In this document: positions 33,324-42,254 of the stretch, piece by piece
How the letters are laid out: each line of letters begins with the position of its first letter
How positions within the stretch are numbered: position 1 is the stretch's first letter
Assembly: GCF_009831215.1 (NCBI RefSeq)
Contig: NZ_WUTW01000006.1
Coordinates: 1-64,000, forward strand
DNA from: Actinomadura rayongensis
GTDB taxonomy: Bacteria; Actinomycetota; Actinomycetes; Streptosporangiales; Streptosporangiaceae
DNA length: 64,000 nt
Direction: 5' to 3'
Position numbers and translations under genes: made by a program
Notes under the pieces: model-generated
What the model saw: only the letters and a program-made list of their open reading frames with translations
Told to the model about the DNA's origin: nothing
Database searches by the model: none

Positions 33324-35147
33324 ATGACGGTCCCGCCTGATGAACTCGACCTGGCCGCCGCGTTCCCCCCGGTCGACCGCGACCGGTGGCGGGACCTGGT
33401 CCGGGGGGTCCTGCGCAAGTCCGGGGCGGCGACGGACGACACGCCGCTCGCCGACGTCGAGGGACTGCTGACCCGCGACTCCTACGACGGCGTTCCGCTC
33501 GCGCCGCTCTACACCGCCGAGGACGCGGTGCCCGGGCGGCCCGGCCTCGCGCCCGCGCCGCGTCCCGTCCGGCCGGACGGCGAGGGCCTCGCGGGCTGGG
33601 ACGTCCGCCAGCACCACGCCGACCCCGACCCCGCCGCGACCCGGGACGCGATCCTGGCCGACCTGGAGAACGGCGCGACGTCGGTCTGGCTGGCGCTCGG
33701 CGCGGGCGGGGTGCCCGTCGCGTCCCTGGCCGACGCGCTGCGCGGCGTCTACCTCGACCTCGCGCCCGTCGTCCTGGACGCGGGCGCCGAGACCGCCGCC
33801 GCGGCCGAGGCGTTCTTCGAGCTGCTCGCGGCCCGGGGCGCCGCCGCGTCGGCCGCCGGGAACCTCGGCGCCGACCCGCTCGGCCGCACCGCGCGCACCG
33901 GCGCCGCCGCCCCCCTCGCCGAGGCCACCGACCTGGCCGTCCGGTGCGCGCGCGGCTTCCCCGCCCTGCGCGCGATCACCGTCGACGCGACCGTCTACCA
34001 CGACGCGGGCGGCTCGGACGCCGACGAGCTGGGCGCCGCGCTCGCCGCCGTCGTCGCCTACCTGCGCGCGCTGACCGACGCCGGGCTGACCGTCGACGAG
34101 GCGTTCGGCCAGATCGACCTGCGGCTCGCCGTCAACGCCGACCAGTTCCTGTCGATCGCCAAGCTGCGCGCCGCGCGCCGCCTCTGGGCGCGGGTCGCCG
34201 AGGTCTGCGGCGCGGCCGAGGACACCGCCGCGCGCCTGCACGCCGTCACGTCCGCCGCGATGATGACGCGCCGCGACCCGTGGGTGAACATGCTCCGCAC
34301 GACCGTCGCGGCGTTCGCGGCGGGCGCGGGCGGCGCGGACGCGGTCACCGTCCGGCCGTTCGACGCGCGGATCGGGCTGCCCGACGCGTTCTCCCGCCGC
34401 ATCGCCCGCAACACCCAGACCCTCCTGCTGGAGGAGGCGAACCTGGCCCGCGTCATGGACCCGGCGGGCGGCTCCTGGTACGTCGAGGCGGTCACCGACG
34501 GCCTCGCGCACGCCGCCTGGGACCGGTTCACCGAGATCGAGCGGGCGGGCGGGCTCGCCGCCGCGCTGGAGTCCGGGCTCGTCGCCGAGCGGATCGCCGC
34601 GACGTGGGAACGCCGCCGCGCCGACATCGCGCACCGCCGCGCGCCGCTCACCGGCGTCAGCGAGTTCCCGAACCTCGCCGAGACGCTGCCCGAACGGCCC
34701 CCGGCCCCGCTCGTGCCGGGCGGGGGGCTGCCGACCGTCCGGTACGCGCAGGACTTCGAGGACCTGCGCGACCGCGCCGACGCCCACGCCGCCGCGACCG
34801 GCGCCCGGCCCCGCGTCTACCTCGCCGTCCTCGGGCCCGTCGCCGTCCACACCGCGCGCGCGAGCTTCGCCGCCAACCTGTTCCAGGCGGGCGGGATCGA
34901 GACGGTCAGCGGGCCGCCCGAGGAGTTCGCCGCGTCCGGGGCGCCCGTCGCGTGCCTGTGCTCGTCGGACCGGCTGTACGCAGAGCAGGCCGAGGACGCT
35001 GCGCGCATCCTCAAGGAGGCGGGCGCCCGCCGGGTGTGGCTCGCCGGCAAGGGCTCCTTCCCCGGCGTCGACGACCGGATCTTCGCCGGATGCGACGCCG
35101 TCGCGGTGCTGACGACGACCCTTGGCGACCTGGGAGTGAACCGATGA
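33324..35147 (+). CDS. mutA: Methylmalonyl-CoA mutase, small subunit
   Basis: A 607-residue protein has the mutase TIM barrel (LTRDSYDGVPLAPLYTAEDA; SAAMMTRRDPWVNMLRTTVA; RIARNTQTLLLEEANLARVM) and a C-terminal Rossmann domain (residues ~480-600). The cobalamin motif DxHxxG is absent there, as expected for the non-catalytic small subunit. With MutB it converts methylmalonyl-CoA to succinyl-CoA at the end of propionyl-CoA catabolism. The stop overlaps the mutB ATG (ATGA). Confidence 0.93.
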   Translation: MTVPPDELDLAAAFPPVDRDRWRDLVRGVLRKSGAATDDTPLADVEGLLTRDSYDGVPLAPLYTAEDAVPGRPGLAPAPRPVRPDGEGLAGWDVRQHHADPDPAATRDAILADLENGATSVWLALGAGGVPVASLADALRGVYLDLAPVVLDAGAETAAAAEAFFELLAARGAAASAAGNLGADPLGRTARTGAAAPLAEATDLAVRCARGFPALRAITVDATVYHDAGGSDADELGAALAAVVAYLRALTDAGLTVDEAFGQIDLRLAVNADQFLSIAKLRAARRLWARVAEVCGAAEDTAARLHAVTSAAMMTRRDPWVNMLRTTVAAFAAGAGGADAVTVRPFDARIGLPDAFSRRIARNTQTLLLEEANLARVMDPAGGSWYVEAVTDGLAHAAWDRFTEIERAGGLAAALESGLVAERIAATWERRRADIAHRRAPLTGVSEFPNLAETLPERPPAPLVPGGGLPTVRYAQDFEDLRDRADAHAAATGARPRVYLAVLGPVAVHTARASFAANLFQAGGIETVSGPPEEFAASGAPVACLCSSDRLYAEQAEDAARILKEAGARRVWLAGKGSFPGVDDRIFAGCDAVAVLTTTLGDLGVNR

Positions 35148-37357
35148 TCCCCGACTTCTCCGCGCTCGGCCTCGGCGACGCCGAGCCCGCCCGCAAGGCC
35201 GCGGACCGCTGGCGCGCCGGGGTCGCCGCCGCGACCGGCGCCGACCCGTCCGAGCAGGCGTGGGAGACGCCCGAGGGCATCGCCGTCCCGCCGCTCTACA
35301 CCGCCGACGACCTCGACGGCGTCGACTTCCTCGGCACCTACCCCGGCGTCGCGCCCTACCTGCGCGGCCCCTACCCGGCGATGTACGCGACGCAGCCGTG
35401 GACGATCCGCCAGTACGCCGGGTTCTCCACCGCCGAGGAGTCCAACGCGTTCTACCGCCGCAACCTCGCCGCCGGGCAGAAGGGCCTGTCGGTGGCGTTC
35501 GACCTTGCGACCCACCGCGGCTACGACTCCGACCACCCGCGCGTCGCGGGCGACGTCGGCATGGCGGGCGTCGCGATCGACTCCATCTACGACATGCGGC
35601 AGTTGTTCGACGGCATCCCGCTGGATCGCATGAGCGTGTCGATGACGATGAACGGCGCGGTGCTGCCCGTCCTCGCGCTCTACATCGCGGCGGCCGAGGA
35701 GCAGGGCGTCAAGCCCGAGCAGCTCGCCGGGACCATCCAGAACGACATCCTCAAGGAGTTCATGGTCCGCAACACCTACATCTACCCGCCCGCGCCCTCG
35801 ATGCGGATCATCTCCGACATCTTCGCGTACACGTCGCAGCGGATGCCGAAGTACAACTCCATCTCCATCTCCGGCTACCACATCCAGGAGGCCGGGGCCA
35901 CGGCCGACCTGGAGCTGGCGTACACGCTCGCCGACGGCGTCGAGTACATCCGCGCGGGCCGCGAGGCGGGCCTGGACATCGACGCGTTCGCGCCCCGGCT
36001 GTCGTTCTTCTGGGCCATCGGCATGAACTTCTTCATGGAGGTCGCCAAGCTGCGCGCCGCGCGGCTGCTGTGGGCGCGGCTGGTGAAGGGGTTCGACCCG
36101 CGGAACCCGAAGTCGCTGTCGCTGCGGACGCACTCGCAGACGTCCGGCTGGTCGCTCACCGCGCAGGACGTCTTCAACAACGTCGCCCGCACCTGCGTCG
36201 AGGCGATGGCCGCCACCCAGGGCCACACCCAGTCGCTGCACACCAACGCGCTGGACGAGGCCCTCGCGCTGCCCACCGACTTCTCCGCGCGCATCGCCCG
36301 CAACACCCAGCTCCTGCTCCAGCAGGAGTCCGGCACCACCCGCACCATCGACCCGTGGGGCGGCAGCGCCTACGTCGAACGCCTCACCTACGACCTCGCC
36401 CGCCGCGCGTGGGGGCACATCACCGAGGTCGAGCGGGCGGGCGGGATGGCGCGCGCGATCGACGAGGGGCTGCCCAAGCTCCGGATCGAGGAGGCCGCCG
36501 CGCGCACCCAGGCCCGCATCGACTCCGGGCGCCAGCCCGTCATCGGGGTCAACAAGTACCGGCCGGACGCCGAGGAGTCCATCGACGTCCTCAAGGTCGA
36601 CAACGCGTCCGTGCGCGCGCAGCAGATCGAGAAGCTGCGGCGGCTGCGGGACGAGCGCGACGAGCCGTCCGTGCGGGCCTCCCTGGCCGCGCTCACCGCC
36701 GCCGCGCGCGCCGCCGACGACGGGACGCGCCCGTCCGACCTCGGCCACAACCTGCTCGCCCTGGCCATCGACGCCGCCCGCGCCAAGGCCACCGTCGGCG
36801 AGATCTCCGACGCGCTGGAGGCCGCCTACGGGCGCCACGCCGCGCAGATCCGTACCATCTCCGGCGTGTACCGGGAGGAGGCGGGCGAGGTGAGCGCCAT
36901 CGAGGAGGCCCGCGCCGCGACGGCCGCGTTCGCCGAGGCCGAGGGGCGGCGGCCCCGGATCCTCGTCGCGAAGATGGGCCAGGACGGCCACGACCGCGGC
37001 CAGAAGGTCATCGCGACCGGGTTCGCCGACCTCGGCTTCGACGTCGACGTGGGCCCGCTGTTCCAGACGCCGGCGGAGGTCGCGCGGCAGGCCGTGGAGG
37101 CCGACGTCCACGTCGTCGGCGTGAACTCCCTCGCCGCCGGGCACCTCACGCTGGTGCCCGCGCTGCGGGCGGAGCTGGCCGCGCTGGGCCGCGACGACAT
37201 CATGATCGTCGTCGGGGGCGTCATCCCGCCGCAGGACTTCGACGAGCTGCGCGCCGCCGGGGCCGCCGCGATCTTCCCGCCCGGCACGGTGCTCGCCGAG
37301 GCGGCCCTCGGGCTGCTCGCCGACCTGGCCGGACGGCTCGGGCACGAGGCGGCGTGA
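35144..37357 (+). CDS. mutB: Methylmalonyl-CoA mutase, large (catalytic) subunit
   Basis: A 737-residue protein has a catalytic barrel in the N-terminal ~560 residues (LRGPYPAMYATQPWTIRQYA; SVSMTMNGAVLPVLALY; GYHIQEAGATADLELAYTLA) and a C-terminal B12-binding domain (MGQDGHDRGQKVIA) with the cobalt ligand H616. It interconverts (R)-methylmalonyl-CoA and succinyl-CoA with adenosylcobalamin. All signature residues appear present. It is coupled by overlap to mutA before it and meaB after it. Confidence 0.97.
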   Translation: MIPDFSALGLGDAEPARKAADRWRAGVAAATGADPSEQAWETPEGIAVPPLYTADDLDGVDFLGTYPGVAPYLRGPYPAMYATQPWTIRQYAGFSTAEESNAFYRRNLAAGQKGLSVAFDLATHRGYDSDHPRVAGDVGMAGVAIDSIYDMRQLFDGIPLDRMSVSMTMNGAVLPVLALYIAAAEEQGVKPEQLAGTIQNDILKEFMVRNTYIYPPAPSMRIISDIFAYTSQRMPKYNSISISGYHIQEAGATADLELAYTLADGVEYIRAGREAGLDIDAFAPRLSFFWAIGMNFFMEVAKLRAARLLWARLVKGFDPRNPKSLSLRTHSQTSGWSLTAQDVFNNVARTCVEAMAATQGHTQSLHTNALDEALALPTDFSARIARNTQLLLQQESGTTRTIDPWGGSAYVERLTYDLARRAWGHITEVERAGGMARAIDEGLPKLRIEEAAARTQARIDSGRQPVIGVNKYRPDAEESIDVLKVDNASVRAQQIEKLRRLRDERDEPSVRASLAALTAAARAADDGTRPSDLGHNLLALAIDAARAKATVGEISDALEAAYGRHAAQIRTISGVYREEAGEVSAIEEARAATAAFAEAEGRRPRILVAKMGQDGHDRGQKVIATGFADLGFDVDVGPLFQTPAEVARQAVEADVHVVGVNSLAAGHLTLVPALRAELAALGRDDIMIVVGGVIPPQDFDELRAAGAAAIFPPGTVLAEAALGLLADLAGRLGHEAA

Positions 37358-38331
37358 AGCCGGGCGCCGCCGAGTACGTCGCCGGGGTCCGGGAGGGCTC
37401 GCGCGCGTGGGTCGCGCGGGCGATCACGCTGGTGGAGTCGTCGCGTCCCGACCACCGCGCGCTCGCCCAGGAGGTCCTGGTCGCGCTGACCCCGCACACC
37501 GGGGGCGCGCGGCGCGTCGGGATCACCGGGGTGCCGGGCGTCGGGAAGTCCACGTTCATCGACGCGCTCGGGACGGACCTGACGGCAGCCGGGCACTGTG
37601 TCGCGGTCCTCGCCGTCGACCCGTCCTCGACGCGGACGGGCGGCAGCATCCTCGGCGACAAGACCCGGATGCAGCGGCTCGCGACCGATCCTCACGCGTT
37701 CATCCGTCCGTCGCCGACCGCCGGGACGCTCGGCGGCGTCGCCCGCGCCACCCGCGAGGCGATGGTCGTGATGGAGGCCGCCGGATACGACGTCGTGCTG
37801 GTGGAGACCGTCGGGGTCGGGCAGTCGGAGACCACGGTCGCGGACATGGTCGATTCGTTCCTGTTCCTCACGTTGGCGCGCACGGGCGACCAGCTCCAGG
37901 GGATCAAGAAGGGCGTCCTGGAGCTGGCGGACGTCATCGCCGTCAACAAGGCCGACGGCGAGCACGCGCGGGAGGCGCAGCGGGCCGCGCGGGAGCTGGC
38001 GGGCGCGCTGCGGCTGCTGCGCAGCTCCGAGCGCGAGCACGACGTGCCGGTGCTGACGTGCAGCGGGCTCGACGGGACGGGGCTCGGCGACGTCTGGGCC
38101 AAGCTGGTCGAGCACCAGGACCGGATGCGCGCCTCCGGCGAGCTGGACCGGCGGCGCCGCCGGCAGCAGGTCGGCTGGACGTGGGCGATGGTGCACGACC
38201 GGCTGCTCGGCGAGCTGCACGCGTCCCCGGCCGTCCGGGCGCTCGCGCCGGAGCTGGAGGAGGCCGTCGCCGCCGGGACGCTGACCCCCGCTCTCGCCGC
38301 CGAGCGCCTGCTGGCCGCGTTCGCGCGCTGA
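37354..38331 (+). CDS. meaB: Methylmalonyl-CoA mutase-associated GTPase MeaB
   Basis: A 325-residue G3E-type GTPase has Walker A GITGVPGVGKST with K65, AVDPSSTRTGGSILGDKTRM, VLVETVGVGQSE and the base-specifying NKAD. MeaB loads intact adenosylcobalamin onto the mutase and protects it from inactivation. GTG 37354 overlaps the mutB stop (GTGA). The three-gene order mutA-mutB-meaB is standard in actinobacteria. Confidence 0.96.
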   Translation: MKPGAAEYVAGVREGSRAWVARAITLVESSRPDHRALAQEVLVALTPHTGGARRVGITGVPGVGKSTFIDALGTDLTAAGHCVAVLAVDPSSTRTGGSILGDKTRMQRLATDPHAFIRPSPTAGTLGGVARATREAMVVMEAAGYDVVLVETVGVGQSETTVADMVDSFLFLTLARTGDQLQGIKKGVLELADVIAVNKADGEHAREAQRAARELAGALRLLRSSEREHDVPVLTCSGLDGTGLGDVWAKLVEHQDRMRASGELDRRRRRQQVGWTWAMVHDRLLGELHASPAVRALAPELEEAVAAGTLTPALAAERLLAAFAR

Positions 38332-38351
38332 CGCGCGGTTCGCCGCGTGTC
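38330..38351 (+). terminator. Terminator of the mutAB-meaB operon
   Basis: A 9-bp stem with one G-T pair (GACGCGCGG with CCGCGTGTC) and a TTCG tetraloop begins inside the meaB stop codon. There is no T tract. Confidence 0.6.
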
Positions 38352-38380
38352 GGGCGCGGCCGATCCTGTAAAAAAGGCGG

Positions 38381-39355
38381 ATGGACGTCATCGAGCTGTC
38401 CGACCCGACCGACGCGCAGATCCGGCAGTGGCACGACGTGCTCGCGGCCGTGAGCGCGGGGGACCCGTCCGCCGGTCCGGCGCCCGGGGCCGAGCACACC
38501 GCCGCGCGGCTGCTCGGCGCCGACCGGGGCTCGCCGGAACGGTTCTGGGCGGTGCCCGCCGGGGACGGCTACGCGGCCGTCGCGGCGCTGCGGCTGCCCG
38601 GCGGGCCGGGGGCGGACCGGCCGGGGGAGATCGACGTCCGGGTGCGTCCGGAGCGGCGCCGCGCCGGGCTCGGACGGCTGCTGGTGCGCTCGGCCGCCCG
38701 CGCGCTGCGCGCCGACGGACGGTCCGGGGTCATCGCGCAGGTGTCGGCGGGGACGCCCGCCGTCCCGTTCCTGGAGGCGCACGGGTTCACCTGCGTGCTG
38801 ACGCTGCGGGGCCTCGTGCTGCGGCTCGCCGACCTGCCGCCGGGACGGGTCGCGGGGCTGCTCTCCGCCGGGCCCGCCGGGTACGCGCTCGTCCGGTGGC
38901 GGGGGACGGTGCCCGACGAGCACGCCGGCGCGCTCGCCCGCGCCAAGGACGCGATGGCCGACCTGGTCGAGTACGAGGGCGTGCCGTGGGACGCCGACCG
39001 CGTGCGCGAGATGGGCGAGCTGGTCGCCAAGCGCGGGGACGACCTGTACACCGTCGCGGCCCTGCACGACGGGGCGATCGCGGGGTTCACCGAGCTGGTC
39101 GTCCCGGCGGGCGGCGGGGACCGCGCTGCGCAGTACGACACGGCGGTCGTACCCGAGCACCGGGGGCGGCGGCTCGGGATCTGGATGAAGGCCGCGATGC
39201 TGGACTGGGTCCTGTCCGACCTGCCCGGCATCCGGGAGATCGAGACGGACAACGCGGGCGACAACCCGCACATGCTGGCGGTGAACGAGGAGCTGGGGTT
39301 CGTTCCGGAGCGGGAGACGCGCGAGTACCACGCGCTGGTCGCCGACCTGCCCTAG
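38381..39355 (+). CDS. Tandem GNAT N-acetyltransferase
   Basis: The 324-residue protein carries two GNAT domains. The first (residues ~1-150) has the acetyl-CoA loop RPERRRAGLGRLLVRSA. The second (~165-324) has VVPEHRGRRLGIWMKAAMLD and ends in TDNAGDNPHMLAVNEELGFV. The double arrangement resembles mycothiol synthase-like and aminoglycoside-type GNATs; the substrate is unknown. AAAGGCGG precedes the ATG directly. It stands alone after the mutase operon. Confidence 0.82.
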   Translation: MDVIELSDPTDAQIRQWHDVLAAVSAGDPSAGPAPGAEHTAARLLGADRGSPERFWAVPAGDGYAAVAALRLPGGPGADRPGEIDVRVRPERRRAGLGRLLVRSAARALRADGRSGVIAQVSAGTPAVPFLEAHGFTCVLTLRGLVLRLADLPPGRVAGLLSAGPAGYALVRWRGTVPDEHAGALARAKDAMADLVEYEGVPWDADRVREMGELVAKRGDDLYTVAALHDGAIAGFTELVVPAGGGDRAAQYDTAVVPEHRGRRLGIWMKAAMLDWVLSDLPGIREIETDNAGDNPHMLAVNEELGFVPERETREYHALVADLP

Positions 39356-39461
39356 CCCGGGTTTATCCCCAGAACGGCATTCGGGTTTCGGTGCCGGGGG
39401 TGCTCCGGCGAGCCTGGTCGCACGGTTCCCGCCCGGGGGCCGTTCCGACGGGAGGCCCGCC

Positions 39462-40730
39462 GTGCACGCTCATCTGGAGATCCCCGCGCCCCGCGCATCA
39501 GCCGGCCGGTTCCTCGTGGCCGGCCCGGTCGCGCCGCCCCGCGCCGCCGCGCTGCGCGCGTCCCTCGCCCGGGGGAGGGGACGCACGGCGGCGCTCGCCC
39601 TGGACCTGCTCGGGTCGCCGTACCTGACGCTGACGGCGTGCCCGGCGCCGCCGCTGCCGGACGAGCTGACCGGACCGGGGATCGCGGTGGTGCGCCGGGC
39701 GGCGCGGCACACGCTCGTGACGCTCCGTCCGGATCCCGCGGCCGGCCTTTCGTGGACGGGCCGCCGGTTCCTCGCGCAGCGCCTCGTGGCGCGCGCGGCG
39801 GCGCACATGTCGGGCGGGCACGTGGTGGACCTGGACGCCCGCAGGATCCTCGACCACGACGTGGGGCCGCCGCACGAACCGGACCTGTTCGTGCTGGACT
39901 CCACCTGGCTGAGCGTGTTCGTCATGGGCGCGGGCCCGAGACGGATCCGCGCGTTCACGCGGGGCCTCGCACGGTTCGGCCTGCCGGAGCTGTCGGTGCG
40001 GAGGGCGCCGCTCGGGCACCTGCTGACGGCAGCGAACGTCCTGCGCGGGGCGGCGGCGGACCTGCTCGACGAGTACCTGACCACCGGACCGCGTCCACGC
40101 CCGCCCAGCGCCCCGCCCACCCGCCCGGGCGGCAAAGCCTCCATCCACCCGCCCACCAGCACAACGAGCACCAGCCCGCCCACCAGCGCAGCGAACGCCA
40201 GCGCGCCCGGTAACGCAACGCGCGCCAGCCCGCCCGGCGGCGCGGCGAGCACCGGCCCGTCCACCGGCACGGCGTGCGGCGGCTCCAGTGGCGCGGCGAG
40301 CGCCAGTCCGTCTGGCGGCGCAGCGTTCACCAGCCCGCCCGGCGGCGCGGCGTGCGGCGGTTCCAGTGGCGCGGGGAGCGCCGGCTCGTCTGGGATTCCG
40401 TTCGCTTCTCCGTCGGGCGATCGGTCTGGCGGCCCGGCCGAGGCCGTGGCCGGGTGCGCGCTGCGGGGCGGGGTGTGGCGTGTTCGTGCGGACCGGGTCG
40501 TCGATCCGGACGACGTGCTGCGCTACTGGGGCGCGGACACGCTTCCGCGGAGGCGGAAGCGGGGGCTCGCGGTGCGGTTGGTGATGCCCGGTCCGTCTGG
40601 TGGGGTCGGGGAGCCCGGCGGGTGGATGTTGCAGGTCGCTCCGCCGCCGGGGCGCGACGGGCCCGGGTGGTGGGACGAACGCGCCGCCCGGCTGATTCCG
40701 CCGCTCTGCCGTCCCGTGAAGAACCGGTGA
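39462..40730 (+). CDS. Unrecognised protein split by a low-complexity insert
   Basis: I do not recognise this 422-residue protein. Residues 1-205 look like a folded domain (RRFLAQRLVARAAAHMSGGH; DLFVLDSTWLSVFVMGAGPR). Residues ~207-324 are Pro, Ser, Thr, Gly and Ala only, with imperfect repeats (CGGSSGA twice, SPPGGAA twice). Residues ~325-422 again look folded, starting CALRGGVWRVRADRVVDPDD and ending PGWWDERAARLIPP. No signal peptide or membrane segment is seen. The GTG start follows GGGAGG. Composition within the insert is still GC-rich, so it seems an expansion and not foreign DNA. Confidence 0.6.
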   Translation: MHAHLEIPAPRASAGRFLVAGPVAPPRAAALRASLARGRGRTAALALDLLGSPYLTLTACPAPPLPDELTGPGIAVVRRAARHTLVTLRPDPAAGLSWTGRRFLAQRLVARAAAHMSGGHVVDLDARRILDHDVGPPHEPDLFVLDSTWLSVFVMGAGPRRIRAFTRGLARFGLPELSVRRAPLGHLLTAANVLRGAAADLLDEYLTTGPRPRPPSAPPTRPGGKASIHPPTSTTSTSPPTSAANASAPGNATRASPPGGAASTGPSTGTACGGSSGAASASPSGGAAFTSPPGGAACGGSSGAGSAGSSGIPFASPSGDRSGGPAEAVAGCALRGGVWRVRADRVVDPDDVLRYWGADTLPRRRKRGLAVRLVMPGPSGGVGEPGGWMLQVAPPPGRDGPGWWDERAARLIPPLCRPVKNR

Positions 40731-41133
40731 ATACTCGCGCCGCCCGTCCTTTCCGCAGGGGAAACCCGCCGCGTTCTCGCTGCGGCCTGCGGGTTCCCGA
40801 CGGATATCCCGGCACCCGGAAAACAAGGAGCGAACCGATGATTGCGCGTCTTCCCGAGCCCCTGCGCCCCGTGGCCGCAGGCGCCGAGGCCGTCCGGGAC
40901 CGGCCGCGATCGGCGGAAACGTCGCCGCGACCCGGTAAATGGCGTCGTGTGCGCGGTATCCTCCAGTTCGTAAATACCTTGCCGTCACCGGCCCGGCTGG
41001 GCATTCTGAGGAAGCCCGCGAACGCGGGAGCGAAACGGAATGCCATTTCCCCCGGCCGCCGGACCCGGCGGCGCGGGAAACCGGGTTCGAGTCCCGGCCG
41101 GGGAGCGGGCGCACGAGCGGCAGGAGGCGACCG
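40731..41133. other. 403-bp region with a start-like site and tRNA-like 3' half before the HNH gene
   Basis: The ATG at 40838 has an ideal AAGGAG seven bases upstream and opens a reading frame that runs through the HNH gene in another frame to 41833. A short or regulatory translation from it is possible; a 331-residue product is unlikely. Positions 41049-41105 hold a tRNA-like 3' half. The tract 40935-40985 is relatively A/T-rich and may hold the HNH promoter, but no clear hexamer pair was found. Confidence 0.35.
41049..41105 (+). other. tRNA-like fragment (T-arm plus acceptor)
   Basis: CCGGGTTCGAGTCCCGG (41081-41097) is a perfect 5-bp T-stem with loop TTCGAGT, including the B-box GGTTCGAGTCC. 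The next seven bases (CCGGGGA) pair at six positions with CCCCCGG at 41049-41055. Between them lies only one hairpin (CCGCCG/CGGCGG, 41056-41071), so D and anticodon arms are missing. It is not a working tRNA; it could be a relic, an attachment site remnant or a structured leader. Confidence 0.4.
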
Positions 41134-41574
41134 ATGGACGTACTGGTCCTCAACGCGTCGTACGAGCCCTTCCAGAAGGTGGACCTGCGGCACGCCATAC
41201 GCATGCTGGTCCGCGAGGTGGCCGTGGTCGAGGAGGCGGAGGAGGGCCGTACGATCGGGCAGTTCCCCGTGCCCCGCGTGCTGCGCCTCGTCCGTTACGT
41301 GGCGATGCGCTGGCGCCACGGCCGCCGCCCCCCGTGGAGCAAGCGCGGCGTCTACCTGCGCGAGCGCGGCACCTGCGGCTACTGCGGCGGACGCGGCCAC
41401 ACGATCGACCACGTCCTCCCGCAGTCGCGCGGCGGCGCCGACACCTGGGAGAACACCGTCCTCGCCTGCGGCAAGTGCAACAACCGCAAGGGCGACAAGA
41501 CGCCGGCGGAAGCGGGCATGCGCCTGCGCGTCGCCCTGCGCGTCCCGACCTGGAACGAACTGTTCGACCTCTGA
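41134..41574 (+). CDS. HNH endonuclease domain protein
   Basis: A 146-residue protein starts MDVLVLNASYEPFQKVDLRH, as in a common actinobacterial HNH family, and carries the nuclease core CGYCGGRGHTIDHVLPQSRG with LACGKCNNRKGD. The four cysteines form the zinc knot and the DH pair is catalytic. The cell role is unknown; relatives are conserved chromosomal genes and not only phage genes. AGGAGG lies six bases before the ATG. Confidence 0.9.
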   Translation: MDVLVLNASYEPFQKVDLRHAIRMLVREVAVVEEAEEGRTIGQFPVPRVLRLVRYVAMRWRHGRRPPWSKRGVYLRERGTCGYCGGRGHTIDHVLPQSRGGADTWENTVLACGKCNNRKGDKTPAEAGMRLRVALRVPTWNELFDL

Positions 41575-41593
41575 CCGTCCCACCCACGCTGAT

Positions 41594-41621
41594 CCGGCGC
41601 CCGGCCCGACCCGGGCGCCGG
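41594..41621 (+). terminator. Terminator after the HNH gene
   Basis: An 11-bp perfect stem (CCGGCGCCCGG with CCGGGCGCCGG) with a 6-base loop lies 20 bases after the HNH stop; no T tract follows. Confidence 0.7.
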
Positions 41622-42254
41622 TCCCACCCCTCCCGACCCGCGCACCCCGACCACCGGCACCCGCGCCTCCACCCCATCAGCGCCCCGACGCACGCCATCC
41701 CTGCCGCACGCCACCCGGGCCGCACGCCATCGCGTCCCGGTCGCCATTCCCGACCCTGGCCGCCACCTGGCGCGCGCCACCCGAGCCGCACGCGCCCGAA
41801 CCCCGCTCATCCGATTCCCGCAACGCGAGCTGATCGCTGTGAAGGACACGTCGGCGTGGTCGTCTGCTGGGCTGACTCGCAGAACGCGACGATGAGGCGA
41901 GGGCGCTTTCAGGCCCGGATGCGCGCGACCTGGAGCCCGTCCGGCTAGAGCCCGTCCAGACCGTGGACGAGATCGCGATGGTTCTGCGCGTCTTCGCTTG
42001 CCGCATGACCTGTTTGCCGACCCGACTCGGCTGATCAACCGGTCTTCCTGCGCAGGATCGGCGAGCGACGTATGACCGCGTGGCTGACGAACCGCGACGT
42101 CTGAGCACGGCCTCTGACCACGCCGTGACGGATCTGGCGGGCGGGCGGATCAACCCCCACTGTGTGATGCGGAGAGGGCCGACCGGCTGTGGTGCGCTGT
42201 TGCCGTTCGGTGCGCTGGTTGCCGCGGGTCTGCCTGCGTGGCCAGGATGGGCGC
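41622..42254. other. 633-bp region without an intact gene
   Basis: The first ~200 bases are C-rich with CACCCG/CGCCC-type low complexity and no start with a ribosome site. A probable decayed coding stretch (41840-42104) follows, then the upstream region of the next gene. No mobile-element ends or transposase motifs were seen. Confidence 0.4.
41840..42104 (+). pseudogene. Possible frameshifted gene remnant
   Basis: Three consecutive plus-strand frames give protein-like sequence only if two frameshifts are allowed: LEPVQTVDEIAMVLRVFA (before ~41998), then RHDLFADPTRLINR (~42000-42040), then VFLRRIGERRMTAWLTNRDV and a stop at 42102-42104. GC at third positions is lower than in neighbouring genes. 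I cannot name the parent family. It may be a decayed foreign gene, or coincidence. Confidence 0.28.

Noticed and set aside
41049..41105. Functional tRNA gene
   Set aside because: Only acceptor-like and T-arm pairing are present; D and anticodon arms are absent and the length is about 57 bases.
40838..41833. A 331-residue protein starting at the AAGGAG-ATG before the HNH gene
   Set aside because: Most of it overlaps the HNH gene in another frame and is Arg/Pro/Ser-rich; only a short regulatory translation remains possible.
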